DNA from: Gnetum montanum
Lineage: Eukaryota; Streptophyta; Gnetopsida; Gnetales; Gnetaceae
Length of the DNA stretch: 64,000 nucleotides
Reading direction: 5' to 3'
Assembly (NCBI GenBank): GCA_015680685.1
Contig: MNCI01001818.1
Location: 10,248-74,247, forward strand
Part shown: positions 44,904-57,560 of the stretch, one piece after another
Numbering within the stretch: the first letter of the stretch is position 1
Layout of the letters: each line of letters opens with the position of its first letter
Position numbers and translations under genes: made by a program
The notes under the pieces: model-generated
The model's database searches: none
The model's input: the letters and a program-made list of their open reading frames with translations, nothing else
Told to the model about the DNA's origin: nothing

Positions 44904-46242
44904 TACCCCCATGAATAAATGAAAACTTATCCTCAAGTTTCTTACAAAATATTTGGAAGGTATGAAATTATTGACTAATTAACAACTGATGGTGGAATGG
45001 GATGACAGACTCAACATGCCCAGTGAACAGATCAATAATCATATTACAACATTAGTGTTCATGATCATTATGGTGAACACTCATACATAAATGACATCCA
45101 AGCCTTTATTTGGTAGCTTGTAGAGAAAGAGAGAGAAAGAAAATAAATCATGTTTCCGCCAAAGCTAAGATTGCGCCTTCCAGTGTTTATCCATAGCCAT
45201 GCCACCAAACTTGCTCCTTTCCTAAATGCTCTAGATTTGGTCCATACTGAGTGCTTCCTCCAAGCCCAGTTCATTGTTTGTATGATCATCATCTGCACAT
45301 ACAACATAGTCACAAATGAGCAAGGATAGATAATCCACAATGTAGTTGATACCTTCCCTCGATATGAAGTACATTGGCTGAGTTGTGGTTATGCTAGAAA
45401 CTGGTTCGAAGATTTATCATAGGTGACTACCCAAGGTGTAGGGGTTAGGTGAATAGTAAAATGAAGAAAATTGAAAAATTTATACTAGGGCCCCCATGAC
45501 TAAGAGAAAATTTCTAGTTTCTATGAGATCGAAAAATATGAGAAACAAGAAAGATGGGAAAAAATAACAATGTCAATGTCAATAAAATGGATGTCATGGA
45601 TGGGGATGAAATAAGAGATAATTGATTATAGTTAATATTTAAGGAAAAGAACTTAACACCAAAAAGGAATGCTAGTGGGTCCTCCCCAAAGTAGGCTCAT
45701 GCCTTTTATGCCTTGAAAAACCCACAAACCAAAGAGTCTATAGGGTCTAGAAATGTCATTTGGAAGAAAGAGTTAAAAACTTACCCACAAGAATTCACCA
45801 AAGAAAAACAATGCATCAACCCAAAATGGACTAATGATAAAATAAGCAATGAGGTGGAAAATGGAAAGAAAGATGGAGAGGAGAGAATGGAATGGAATCC
45901 CAAGAACAAGGTTGTGTAAAGCCCCTTGTGTATTTCATGGTTAAGATGACTAACTAGAAATTCATTCCAAATCTAGACTCAAACCAACCACATTCACTAA
46001 CCTTGCATCAATACACCTAGCCAATCCATCCTCTTGAAGCAACAAGAATTCATTCACAAAGAGCAATCACCATCCCGAGGAGAGTGAGATGGAGAATAAG
46101 GAAGTGAGAAAGGGCCTTAGTTAAAGAAAACCTTCAGGCATGGGTAACATGTATTTCCAGTTTCATAACCAATTCTTGTAGCCCATATTGCTTTATTATG
46201 TCTAAGGGGTGTGCTTTGAATTCTCACTTTTCTCCTTTCTTT

Positions 46243-46287
<45 letters not shown>

Positions 46288-46830
46288 TGTGTGTGAGAAC
46301 CACACCATGAAAAAACTTATTGTTATTCACTTGGCTTCCTGATTTTTGAACAATGTTAGAATGGTGGAAAACCCAAAAAACAAGCATCCAAGTGCCCAAG
46401 AGAATTCCTAGCACAAATGCATTTAATCCCCTTGAAGTCATACCCTTTTCATTCTTTGAGTCTTTTCTTGGTTTGAAAAGTACCAAGCCACCAATTAATT
46501 AATAAATTTACTTAGAAAAATGGGATTATACAATTCCAAGACAAAGGAGACCATAGAGTTGTATGGATGAGTGGACGGTGTGGACTCATTTCCTATTTTA
46601 CCAAAAGAACCATACTTTAAAATCAGCATCATAATTCAAAGGTAAAAACCAAACATTAGCATCAATATGATATAATGCAATCCACCATCATGACCACTTA
46701 TTGGATGACGAATAAAAGTAAATCAAGCAAATAAAGAAATAGTAAAAACATGAACGATGGTGTAAAAAAAATAAGAAAAATTGGAAAAATGTGTAAAATA
46801 AAAATTCAAAAAGAACTGAGGGCCTAAAAA
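44904..46830 (-). other. Ath-M1 3' region without clear gene
   Basis: Non-coding or former env-like region between integrase and 3' LTR, about 1.9 kb, homologous to 53242-55130. Short open frames exist, some with hydrophobic stretches (46202-46486 and 46688-46921 minus), but they are not shared intact with M2. A CT microsatellite is inserted at 46246-46281. Confidence 0.5.
46246..46281. repeat. (CT)18 microsatellite
   Basis: Uninterrupted CT run. The homologous place in M2 (about 54520-54540) has no such run, so it expanded after the two units diverged. Confidence 0.95.
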
Positions 46831-46832
46831 AG

Positions 46833-47772
46833 TTAGCATAGGTGGCCATCTCCCCCACGACTAGGTTGGAAGGAGAAGATCCGAAATAGTGAGCAAGGTT
46901 GTCCATCAATAAAGGTAGCATGTGTACTGGCTATCCTAAGCTTATGAAAAGGTTTGTTTTGTTGTACGTTGACCAACAGTTTCTTGTATAGGCTCTTAGG
47001 TTTGTATATTATCATGGCCCTTGAAGGAAAAGTTGCATAAATAATATAAGGTCCTTTCCATAGTATTTAAAATTTAGTAAGTTGTGGCACATGTGTGGGA
47101 TTCTAGTAGAGAACCTTATCTCCTAGTTGATATTTAACTTTCCTAATCCTTAGGTCATGACTTTGTTTATTGAATGCCTTGTGCAACTCATTAGATGATA
47201 GTGCATCTAGTCAATTTTAAACTAGCAAGTTAAGGGTTACTAACCATTGTTTCTGTGCTAGATCAAGATCAAGGTTGAGGTTACATAACATGGATAGTGT
47301 AAGGAGCTCAGTTTGAATGGGAAGCATTGGTAATTTACCATTCATTAACTCATAGGGAGAGTAGCCTGTAGGGAGTTTCCATGTGAAGCAGTATGCCCAA
47401 AGAGCATCATTCAATTTAGTGCTTCAGTATCACCTAAACTTGCTAACATTTCTTGTCAATATCTTTGTAATCTCCCTATTGGTGACTTTTGCTTAACCAT
47501 TCACTTGGAGGTGGTATGCTCTAGTCAATTTATGCTTAACCCCTAAGTGTTGCATTAATTTTCGAAAAATTGCACCTATGAAGTGTGTACCATTGTCTGA
47601 AATGAGTGCACATGGCACACCAAACCTATTTATGATTTGTTATTGAACAAATTGTGCAGATGTAGATGATGTAAAATCCTTAACAACAGCTGCTTCTACC
47701 CATTTAGTTAGGTAATCACAATAACAATGATATAGACTTTTCCATTAGACATTGGTGTAATTGGCCCCATCG
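46833..47772 (-). pseudogene. Ath-M1 integrase, N-terminal zinc part deleted
   Basis: Minus strand. It begins with 'MGPITPMSNGK' (about 47770, first core block, joined directly to RNase H), then 'KWVEAAVVKDFTS', 'FGVPCALISDNGTHF' (second catalytic Asp, about 47600), and 'QVNG.AKVTNREI', where Lys (47487-47489) replaces the third catalytic residue. Then comes the open stretch 47414-47217 'MNDALWAYCFTWKLPTGYSPYELMNG', and C-terminal 'KVKYQLGDKVLY', 'NPTHVPQ', 'NKPFHKLRIAS'. The HHCC domain present in M2 (55750-55600) is missing. Stops at Gln and Trp sites. Confidence 0.85.
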
Positions 47773-48975
47773 AAGCAAGCCATAGTGGATGTAATAAGGA
47801 CACTTATGGTCATCTAATTATGTAAGTATGGCTCCTAAGGCATAGTTGGATGGATCAATCATGATATGGAAGGTGTTTCTACTAGCTTCTGTTTCAGAGT
47901 TTGAAAATCTAATTCATAGTTCCTGGTCCACTCGAAAGGTACATCCTTATTCATTAATTTCACCAATGGTTTAGAAAATTTTGAAAAGTTCTTAATAAAT
48001 CTCCTATAGTAGCTAGTATGTCCAAGGAATGACCAAATATCTTTGACAATTTCTAGTTGATGGGTAATTCCTTAGATAACTTTGATTTTCTTGGGGTCTA
48101 CCTCTATCCCTGTGTGTGAGATTTTGTGCCCTAGTACTATATCCTCTTGGAACATCAAATGTATTTTTTGGTAGCTGAGCCTCAAATTGGTTTCTACACA
48201 TCTTTTTAACACTTGCTCTAACTAGTCAAAGGCTTGATCAAAGTTTGCTCCATAGGTGGAGAAATTATCCATAAAGACTTTTACACCCTTTCCTATCTGC
48301 TATTGGAAGATGCTTAGAACTAGTTTTTGAAATGTTGCAGGGGCCTTATACAAGCCAAATGACATCTATTTATATGCAAATGTTCCCCAAGGATTGGTGA
48401 ACGTAGTCTTGGCTTGGTCTTCTAGGGCTATTTGTATTTGATTATATTCACTACATCCATCTAGAAAACTATATTAGCGATGGTGTCTAAGACATGATCA
48501 ACAAATGACAATGGAAAGTGATCTTTGAATATTTCCATATTCAATAGCCTGGAATCTATGCACACCCTCCATTTTCCTCCCGTTTTAGGCATAATAACTA
48601 AGGATCTAACTCATTTTCTATCAGCAATGGGGTATATGAACCCGACCTTGAGAGCTATTCGATTTCTTCCTTGACTAGTTTCTTTAGCTTTGGGTTCAAA
48701 CACCTCTACAATTGTCTTCGAGGCTTCATGGAGGGCTCAGTGTAAATCCTATGTTAGCATATCCTAGGATCTATTCTAGTTAATTTGGGATATGACCAAG
48801 AAAAGGCTTTTGACCATCTATTGATTACCTTCAGTAGTTCTTCTTTCTGTTGAGGAGCAAGCTTAGTGTTAATAATTACGAATTTTCCATTTTTAAGAAA
48901 CATGTATTCCATACTAGTGGGAGATGGTTTTAGCTTAAGGGGGTTCTGCTTAAATTTTTTAGGGATTTCCAACTT
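47772..48975 (-). pseudogene. Ath-M1 reverse transcriptase and partial RNase H
   Basis: Minus strand. N-terminal 72 codons are open (48972-48754: 'PTSMEYMFLKNGKFVIINT', 'KVINRWSKAFSWSYPKLTR'). The catalytic motif reads FMDNF (48261-48275), with the second Asp changed to Asn by a G-to-A change. RNase H begins ('DPSNYALGAIL', 'HKCPYYIHYG') and is cut near 47772 where a deletion joins it to the integrase core. Frameshifts around 48650 and 48450. Confidence 0.8.
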
Positions 48976-49188
48976 CCCCCAAATGACATTTTCAAGGTTA
49001 AGGCTTGAAATTTGGCAATGGACTTACTCTAATGCATCTATGCTACCGATGTAACCACAAGTCAAACCCTTAGATAGTTCCATGCATATTATTGAAGTAC
49101 TTTCTTGGTTAGCTATTAGCCACTGGGTGCCTTCCTATTGTGTGGCTACTACATACATGCATCGTTGTATGTTAATCACTTGTGGACA

Positions 49189-49653
49189 CTAATTACATGT
49201 AGGCAATGCTAAACTTTGCACAAACCATGACCTTTGCACAAAATTAGGCCCTATGTCACTATATGCGATGCATGGAACTTTCTTCCTATCAATCTTTCCA
49301 AATGTATTTTCCTTTGATATTTCTAAGGAAAGATTTTGGATTCCTAGGCATGCGTCGATGGTGCTTAGCCATGCTCTTCCCATTATGATTGGGAAGTCCC
49401 ACTTACCATTGTTCACCTGAATCACTAGGAAATCAACTAGGTATGACCATCCACAAACAGTGGTAACAATGTCCTCCACTAGTCCCAATGGGATAGTGAT
49501 GGACTGGTCAGTCAACTCTAAGCGAATGTTGTTCTTTTTCAATGTAGGTAGGTTCCAGGCCTTGTACATTTCTTGAGAAATTGAGTTGACATTGAAATCT
49601 AAATCCAAAAGATCCTTCCATAGCACATTTCTAGTGATTTGTAAATATATCAA
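49189..49653 (-). pseudogene. Ath-M1 protease: open frame, dead active site
   Basis: An uninterrupted minus-strand frame of about 154 codons, the longest intact piece of the Athila units. It contains 'SISQEMYKAWNLPTLKKNN', 'IRLELTDQSITIPLGLVED' and 'DFPIIMGRAWLSTIDACLG', matching Ath-A protease. But the active-site D-S-G-S-S of Ath-A is replaced by D-L-D-F-N at the same place, so Ser and Gly of the catalytic loop are lost. Openness therefore does not mean function. Confidence 0.8.
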
Positions 49654-49899
49654 AGAACTCGTAGGATTAGAAAATTTCCTAGGAAGGTGGACAAGTTTGA
49701 TCTAATCAATGACGACATGTGTTAGCATGACCTTATCCATTGAATGCTTTGGTTGAGTTGAAGGAGGCTCTAAAGTTTTGATTGATACTGCGGTATCTAA
49801 GGAGTCAACCAATTGTGACTACAAGGGATTTTTTGGTCTATTGGTTCTAAAGAAAGTTCCTTTCTTCATGCGGTTGTTGGAACCAATAGTAGGTTAAGA

Positions 49900-52300
49900 G
49901 TTAACAACCCTTGTGGCATTATGTTGCTATTGTTGGGTAGGGATTTTAGGCTGCATAGTTGGAGCAGGTGGTAGTGGAGATATTGGTGGAAGAGATGTGG
50001 CTAGATGAGAAGGATGATATGCTTGAAAAATATCACCCCTAGAAGAGGGAGTTCCATAATACTCATAGGATTGGTAGTGAGGTTTCAGAGTGATGTGACC
50101 AGTACAGTCACGTGGGGAGATTGGCTGCTACATGTAATATCCATATGGGTCAGGTTTCTGGTAAGGATACTGTTGGCTTGGTGGCAGAATTCCCCATGAT
50201 TGTGGGTACTACCACTATTGATATTTCTCAATCAGTTGTGGTGGAGTTCCACTTGGATAATACGTTAAGGTTTAGTGGAACTATCTTGGGTTACCTTGGG
50301 GGTAAGGTAACCTTTGGGGTGCTTCTCGTTTGTTCAATCGTGGGTTAAGTGCATACAGCCCAAACTCTTGCAAATGTGAGATTATAGGGTAACATCCCTT
50401 AGGATGGTCATATTAACATATTTCATATCCACTATCATTGTCTGTTTCTAACTCCAAACCCCTTCAATAATGGAAAATTTGCCCTTACCCTTGCTATGTT
50501 CCTGTTCAGCTTCTCTCTTTTTTATTTTTTTGCAATCACTACCTTGCTCTCTAGACTCCTCTACTATTTTAGGAATAGATTGAATTCCATTGTCTAGGGA
50601 ATTCAACATTTGGTCTACCTTTGCTGATACTTCTTATGTCAACTTTTGGATAGGCAAATTTTTCCTATTCACCATCTCTTTGAGTGGTCACTCTTCTTCA
50701 TCCTCAAAAACTCTTACTCCCCTGTTCTAGATGGAAGGATCTTAGTTATACTCTTCTACACTTTCTCTCTTCCATATCTCACCTTCTTCCTTAACAACTT
50801 GCTCCAATAGTCTTTGAATTTGATGGGACCTAAGCTTGGATAGTCTTCCTTCAGCATAAGTCCCAAGGGTTCTTCTCATTTCATGCCTAAGCCCATCCAC
50901 GAGATGGCACAGTTGATCCCTTTGTGAATAACCATGGCCAAGACAATGGTATAATAGTGCATAGTATCAACCCATGGTAGCATACAAGGGTTCATATCCT
51001 TGTTGTTTCCAGCCTTGGATTTCCTTTCACAAGTTAGACACTTGGGAGTATGTTTGGTACTTGTCATTAAATAGTTCTAACATAGTACTGCACCTATGAA
51101 TGGATTCTAGTTCTAAAGACCGATACTAGCTTTTCACTTCCTTAACTAGTGTTCATGGAAACAACTTAAGTTTTTGCCATTCATTCTCTATATTTTGTAA
51201 GGCACACACATCATGGAATTCTTGTAAGTAATTCTGAGGATCAGTGTTGTATCCCCCTTCAAATCGTGGGATATTGTTCATATCTAATCTCTTTATCCTA
51301 CTATCTTTTTAGTAACTTGTTGGAATTTTAACAGCCTTAGTCATACCCAACATACTTTGAGTAGCAAGGAGGGGTTCATCATGATCACCTTGTCCATGGT
51401 GTCTATGATGCCTACATTGTTCCCTACTCTTCCTTCTTCTATGTTGTGACTCTCTAGAGTGCCCTCATCCCCTTTCCTAGCTATTTCATCTATGACTTGC
51501 ACTTTGCCTACCTTTATCTCCATGGTCTTTTTCCTTATTACTACATCTAGATACTGAAGGAGAGGATGAAGGACATGATGAAGGTGAAGAAGAAGGATAA
51601 ATATCATCATGATGGTGTTTGCTACCTTCTCTTCTGCGATCTTAGCATCGATCATAATTGTGATCAGAATGTCTGCATTTATCATAAGTTCTTGTTCCTT
51701 TTTCAAATCCTTTGTGCCCATGGGTATTAGAACTTAGGCTATGAATAGTGGAATGAAGGTTTTGATACACAACCCCTTGGCTAAAGTCAAGGGAAGGAAC
51801 ATTATTGCGTGGTCGACTACCTGAGGTAGTTTAACCACCCTCATTTTTTCTTAAGACATGTGGGACATCTTGGGACCACTTATCCTTCAAATACTTATGA
51901 TGTCTCTCTTGTTGCAAATCCATTTGATGTTGTGCCTCCATGGAATAGTATTCTATCAAGTCATGGTCTTGCACAATGTATTCTACATGTAAGTACGACA
52001 TGCCAATTTATGTGATGGCACGAAGAAGTGTGCTTGGGACTGAACGATCAGGAGGTAACACTATCTTACCTTCTAAGTCTCCTCAACATAGTTGTTTATC
52101 TTGATGGAGGATAAAGGTGAAGTCTGGTATATACTCATCAGGATGAGCATATACCACTCAAACTTGTTAAGGGACTGGTAGATTAATGTCATGTGTATTA
52201 CACCATCGATTCTTTCCTATTTCAAACCTAGGTGGTGAGGTGCTTTTGTACAAAGAAGGAGACATACTTGTCTATTTAGTGTACAATTTATTCTTGTTTA
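49900..52300 (-). pseudogene. Ath-M1 gag
   Basis: Minus-strand counterpart of Ath-A gag in the same order: N-terminal 'HPDEYIPDFTFILHQDKQL' (about 52140), Arg/Ser/His-rich linker (about 51430-51640), capsid remnants (50880-51300), knuckle (about 50420-50385) reading Y-E-I-C-stop-YDHPKGC, with the first Cys changed to Tyr, then the Tyr/Pro-rich tail. Stops throughout. Confidence 0.75.
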
Positions 52301-52381
52301 TTATTTTCTCAATCAACCCTAAGGATACTTTCCAATTATTTGAATGATTTCCTATGTTCTAATTAGCATACAAACAACTAA

Positions 52382-52400
52382 GCCCTCAGCAATGGTGCTA
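52382..52400 (-). other. Ath-M1 primer-binding site
   Basis: TAGCACCATTGCTGAGGGC on the minus strand, one base inside the LTR-C end; a decayed form of the Athila tRNA-Asp type site. Confidence 0.75.
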
Positions 52401-52401
52401 A

Positions 52402-53241
52402 TGATGAGCAGTGAGGTACCCCTATGCTCAACTATTTGAATACGAGAATTTCATGCATGATCTAGTCAAATTCCAAGGACTAAGTGCTTATGCATCCTTT
52501 TGGAATAAGGATGGGTTGGTTGATCTTTTTCTTCCCAAGATTACCTATATGTGACAATTCTATGATTAAGTAAGCTTGAGGCATATGATTTTTATAGCTT
52601 TTATGTTTTTATGTCCTACGCTAGTACGGAAGGAGAGAGGTAACTAAGTGGCTAATTTAACTTAACTACTCATTAATTAAGTTCTAACTAATCCTAACAC
52701 CAGCATCCCTTCCCACTTTCCATACACATCCTGAACCAGTGCAACACTACTAGGATTACCAAGTGCTAATGGTTACTAGGTTACCAAGCATTGCACGCAT
52801 GCTTGAAGTGGTCGTGCTTGTGTAATTTAAAAATTTTCTTAATTGATCAAAATGAATTGTTATGCTAACAATACAAATGTAAAGTGCATAAAATAAAATA
52901 AAATGAAATAAATGCATATGAAAATAAAATAAAAGAAATGCGTAAGAAAACAAATCTCAAGTGCTACAAGGATGAATTGAAGGGCTTATCCTTATTGTTG
53001 TACACAAGGTATCCTTAGGTACACAATGCTCAAACAAAGATCCATCCATACTTAGACCTCCTATTGTAGGCATTTGAAAAATACTCTAACTTTCAAACAG
53101 ACTACAAGACTTTTTCTATTTAACTACTAAAAGACTTCTTCCCAATTGTGTGCCTAGGCATTGTATTTATAGGCTTGGGAGAAACTAATCTAATAATTAG
53201 AATAACTACTAAAGTAATCACTAGAGTAACCGCTCTCATCA
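52402..53241 (-). repeat. Athila LTR-C (shared middle LTR)
   Basis: 840 bp with both LTR ends intact. The U3 hairpin array is reduced to about 60 bp (53180-53241), which accounts for most of the length difference from LTR-B (1006 bp). Purine tract gttgtgggagta (minus) abuts its start at 53242. Confidence 0.9.
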
Positions 53242-55160
53242 TACTCCCACAACTAAATGAAAAATCATCCTCAAGTTCCTTACAAAATATTGGGAAGGTA
53301 TGGGATTATTGACTAATTGACAATTGATGGTGGAATGGGATGACAGACTCAATGTGAATAGTGAACAAATCAATAAGCATATTACAACATTAGTGTTCAT
53401 GACCATTATGGTGAAAAATCATACATAAATGACATGTAAGCCTTTATTTGGTAGCTTGAATAGACAAAGAGAGAGATAAAGAAGATGGAGCATGTTGCTG
53501 CCAATGCCGAGATTGCACCTTTTATTGTTTATCCATAGCCATGCCACCAAACTTGCTCCTTTTGTAAATGCTCTAGTTCTAGTCCATCCTGAGTGCTTCC
53601 TCCAAGCCTAGTCCATTGTTTTTATGATCACCATCTACACACACAAAAAATTCACAAATGAGCAAGGATAGATAATCCATAATGCAGTTGATACCTTGCC
53701 TCGATATAAAGCACATTGGCTGAGTTGTACTTATGGCATAAATTGGTTTGGAGATTTATCATTGGCAAATACCCAAGGTGTAGAGGTTAGGAAATTAGTA
53801 AAATGGAAAAAAATTAAAAAATTTGTGCCAGGGCCCCCATGACTAAGAGTGAAACTCTAATAGCTATAAGATGGAAAAATATGAGGAATAAGAAAGATGA
53901 AAAATATCAATGGCAACACCAATAAAATGGATGTCATGGATGGGGATGAAATAATAAATGATTGATTGTAGAAAATGTTTAAGGGAAGAAGTTAATAATT
54001 TCACCAAAAAGAAATGCCAGTGGGTCCTCCCCACAAGAAATGCCAGTCCGTAGGTTCTAGGAATGTCATTTGGAAGCAAGAGTTAAAAAATTACCCACAA
54101 GAATTCACCAAAGAAAAAAATGCATCAACTCATAATCCACTAATGATAAAATAGGAAATGAGGTGGAAAATAGGAAGAAAGATGGAGAGGAGAGAATGGA
54201 ATGAAATCCCAAAAATAAGGTTATGTAAAGCCCCTTGTGTAGAACTCATTCCAAATCCAAACTTAAACCAACCACATTCAATGAACTCACATCAATACAC
54301 TTGGCCAATACATCCTCTTGAGGAAATAAGAATACTTCCACAAAGAGTGACCACCATCCCAAGGAGAGTGAGATGGAGAAGTAGGAAGCAGGAGAGGGCC
54401 TTAGTTAGAGGGAGCCTTTAGGCATGGGTAACATGTCTTTCTAGTGCCATCACTAGCGCTTGTAGCCCATATTACTTTATTATGTCTAAGGGGTGTACTT
54501 TGAATTTCACCATTTTCTCCTTTGTTTTCTTGATGTTTATGCATGAGAACCACACCATGCAAAGACTTATTTTTATTCACTCAACTTCCTAATATTTGAA
54601 CAATGTAAAAATGGTGAAAACCCCAAGAAAAAGCATCCAAGCATCCAAGAGAATGGCTAGCATCAATGCATCGAATCCCTTTGAAGTCACACCCTTTTCA
54701 TCCTTAGAAAAAGAGGACTATATAGTTTCAAGCCAAAGGAGATCATATAGTTGTATGGATGAGTGGACAATGTGGACTCATTACCTGTTTTACCAAAAGA
54801 ACCATACCTTAATATCAACATCATAATTCAAAGGTAAAAACCAAACATTAGCAATCAATATGATATAATTCAATCCACCATCATGAGCACTTATTAGATG
54901 ATGAATAAAAGTAAATCAAGCAAACAAAGAAACAGTAAAAACATGAACAATGGTATAAAAAAATAAAAAAAGTTGAAAGAATGTGTAAAAAACAAATGTG
55001 TAAAATAAAAATTCAAAAAGAATTGAGGGCCTAGAACGGTTAGCATAGGTGGCCATCTCCCCCATGACTAAGTTGGAAGGAGGAGATCTGAAATAGTGAG
55101 TAGGGTTGTCCATTAAGATAGGTAGCATGTGTACTGGCTATCCTAAGCTCTTGGAAAGGT
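53242..55160 (-). other. Ath-M2 3' region without clear gene
   Basis: Homologous to 44904-46830 of M1, with matching phrases such as 'gatggtggaatgggatgaca' (53328 and 44990). No convincing ORF; the plus-strand 87-codon frame at 54158 is antisense to the element and lacks a counterpart in M1. Confidence 0.5.
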
Positions 55161-55168
55161 TTGGTTTA

Positions 55169-55990
55169 TTATATGTTGACCAAAAATTTCTGATTCGGGC
55201 TCTCAAGTTTGTATATTGTCATGGCCCCTAAAGGAAAAGTTGCATAAATAATATAAGTTCCTTCCCACAATGTTTTAAATTTAGTACATTGTGGCACATG
55301 TGTGGGATTCCAATAGAGAACCTTATCTCCTGGCTGATATTTAACTTTCCTAATTCTTAGGTCATGACATTTTTTATTGAAGGCCTTGTGCAATTCATTA
55401 GATGACAGGGAAGCTAATCGATTTTCATCTAGAAAGTTAAGGGTTAGTAACCATTATTTTTGTGCTAGATCAAGGTCAAGGTTGAGGTCATATGTTGTGG
55501 ATAGTGTATGAAGCTCAACAACAACAATGATATAGGATTTTCCATTGGACATTGGTGTAATTGGCCCCATAAAATCAATTCCCAAAATGTCGAAGAGTTC
55601 TAACAGTTGGATCCATTGTTCCAAATCCTCCATTCTAGTTGTCATTCCCTCAAAATAATGACAGTGCTCACAAGATTCAATGAAATGATGGGCATCCAAA
55701 AATAATGTAGGCCAATAATATCCTTTAAGTAGGATCTTGATGACCATTCATCTTATAGTGTAATGACCCCCATAAGGACCCTCATGAGTGTCTTGGAGAA
55801 CTCGCAATTGATCTATATTGGGAATACACCATCGAACCAAGCCATGGGGACACAATTTGTAAATTTTCCCATTGATCTTTATAAAGTACTTGGATCCTTG
55901 AAGAAACTATTATTTCTTCTTATGGTTTAAGTCTTATGATATTTGTTGGGTGAGGAGATAGATAAGAATGCTATTGTATCATTTTGTCTT
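55169..55990 (-). pseudogene. Ath-M2 integrase with core deleted
   Basis: Minus strand. The HHCC part is well kept: 'THEGPYGGHYTIR' (about 55790), 'KGYYWPTLFLDAHHFIESC' and 'CHYFEG' (55725-55640). The first core block 'LGIDFMGPITPMSNGKSYI' (55590-55535) keeps the first catalytic Asp. It then jumps to 'ELHTLSTTYDLNLDLDLAQ' (55515-55455), which in M1 comes after the whole core. About 480 bp with the second and third catalytic residues are gone. C-terminal 74 codons are open (55393-55169: 'KVKYQPGDKVLYWNPTHVP', 'FKTLWEGTYIIYATFP'). Confidence 0.85.
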
Positions 55991-56019
55991 CATGGGTGAT
56001 TGATTATTCACTACACTAG

Positions 56020-57560
56020 CAAAGAGGAATTCATTAAGGAAATGATTAGAAATTGGATACTCATCCTCTTTGTTGTCCCATCACAACTAAGATAAATGAT
56101 CAGCAACTACATTCTCAGTGCCTTTGCTATCTATCATCATTAAATCGAACTCATGTAAGATTACAAGCCATCATATGATACAAGGGCTTACCATTGGCTT
56201 ATTCATGAGGAACCGAATTGCACTATGATTTGTATTTATATATACTTTATATCCCAATACATAATTTCTAAAATTTTCTAGTGCAAACACTACAACCATT
56301 AATTATTTCTCTGTGCTAGTGGAGTTAATTTGTGCACCAACGATACTTCTACTTGCATAGTGGATGTAATAAGGATGCTTCTAGTCATCTAACTATGTAA
56401 GTATAGCTCCTAAAGCATAGTTGGATGCGTCAGTGATGATATGGAATGGTTTGGACTAGTCAGGATCTTATAGAATGGATGTTTCTACTAGATTTTATTT
56501 CAGAGTTTGGAAAGCTAATTCGCATTCCTTGGTCCACTCAAAAGGTACACCCTTTTTCGTTAATTTCACCAATGATTTTGAAACCTTTGAAAAGTTTTTA
56601 ATAAATCTCCTATAGTAGCCAGTATGTCCAAGGAATGAATATCTTTGATAGTTTCTCGTTAATGGGTAATTCCTTTGATAAATTTGATTTTCTCAAGGTC
56701 TACCTCTATCCCTTTATGTGATATTTTTTCCCTAGTACTACACCCTCTTAGATCATCAAATGGATTTTTTGCCAATTGAGCCTCAAATTGGTTTCTACAC
56801 ATATTTTTAACACTTGCTCTAACTGGTCCAAGGCTTGATCAAAGTTTTCTCCATAGGTGGAGAAATCGTCCATAAATACTTCTACACCATTTCCTATCTG
56901 ATGTTTGAAGATGCTTAAAACTAGTCATTGAAATGTTGTAGGGGCATTGTACAAACCAAATAGCAGCTGTTTGTATGCAAAGATTCCCCAAGGACTGGTG
57001 AACGTAGCCTTGGCTTGGTCTTCTAGGGTTATTTGTATTTGATTATATCTGCTATATCCATCCAGAAAGCTATAGTAGTGATGCCCTATGATGATGTCTA
57101 AGACTTGGTCAACAAATGACAATAGAAAGTGATATTTGAATGTTACCATATTCAGTAGCCTGAAATCTATGCACACCCTCCATTTTCTTCTCTTTTTAGG
57201 CACAATAACTAAGGGGCTAACCCATTCGCTATTAGCAATGGGGTATATGAACCTAGCCTTGAGAAGCTATTCGATTTCTTCCTTGACTACTTGCTTTATC
57301 TTTAGGTTCAAATGCCTCTTCAGTTGTCTTCGAGGCTTCATGGAGGGGTCAGTGTAAATCCTATGTTGGCATATCCTAGGATCTATTCCAGTTAATTTAG
57401 GATATGAAGAAGTGAAGGATTTTGACCATTTATTGATTACCTTTAGCAGTTCTTCTTTCTATTGCGAAGCAAGATTAGCATTGATAATTACCAGTTTTCC
57501 ATTTTTAAGGAAGATGTATTCCATACTGGTGGGCAATGGTTTTAGCTTGAGTGGCTTCTA
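56020..57560 (-). pseudogene. Ath-M2 reverse transcriptase and RNase H
   Basis: Minus strand. Open stretch 57203-56925 'WRVCIDFRLLNMVTFKYHF', 'HHYYSFLDGYSRYNQIQIT', 'TFTSPWGIFAYKQLLFGLY'. Catalytic FMDDF is intact at 56862-56876, followed by 'CVETNLRLNW'. RNase H follows (56500-56060) but in broken frames ('ADHLSW' region about 56100). It is the least damaged RT catalytic centre of the two minus-strand units. Confidence 0.85.

Noticed and set aside
46117-46486. Minus-strand frames with an Arg-Glu repeat tail
   Set aside because: The repeat is the CT microsatellite read as protein; M2 has no counterpart.
46688-46921. Hydrophobic minus-strand frames after Athila integrase, possible env-like protein
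   Set aside because: The Phe-rich stretch comes from T-rich DNA, it starts inside the integrase tail frame region and is not kept intact in M2 (54916-55128). No signal peptide or glycoprotein features.
54158-54421. 87-codon Arg-rich plus-strand frame
   Set aside because: Antisense to the Ath-M2 3' region, and the homologous region of M1 (45860-46120) is interrupted in that frame.
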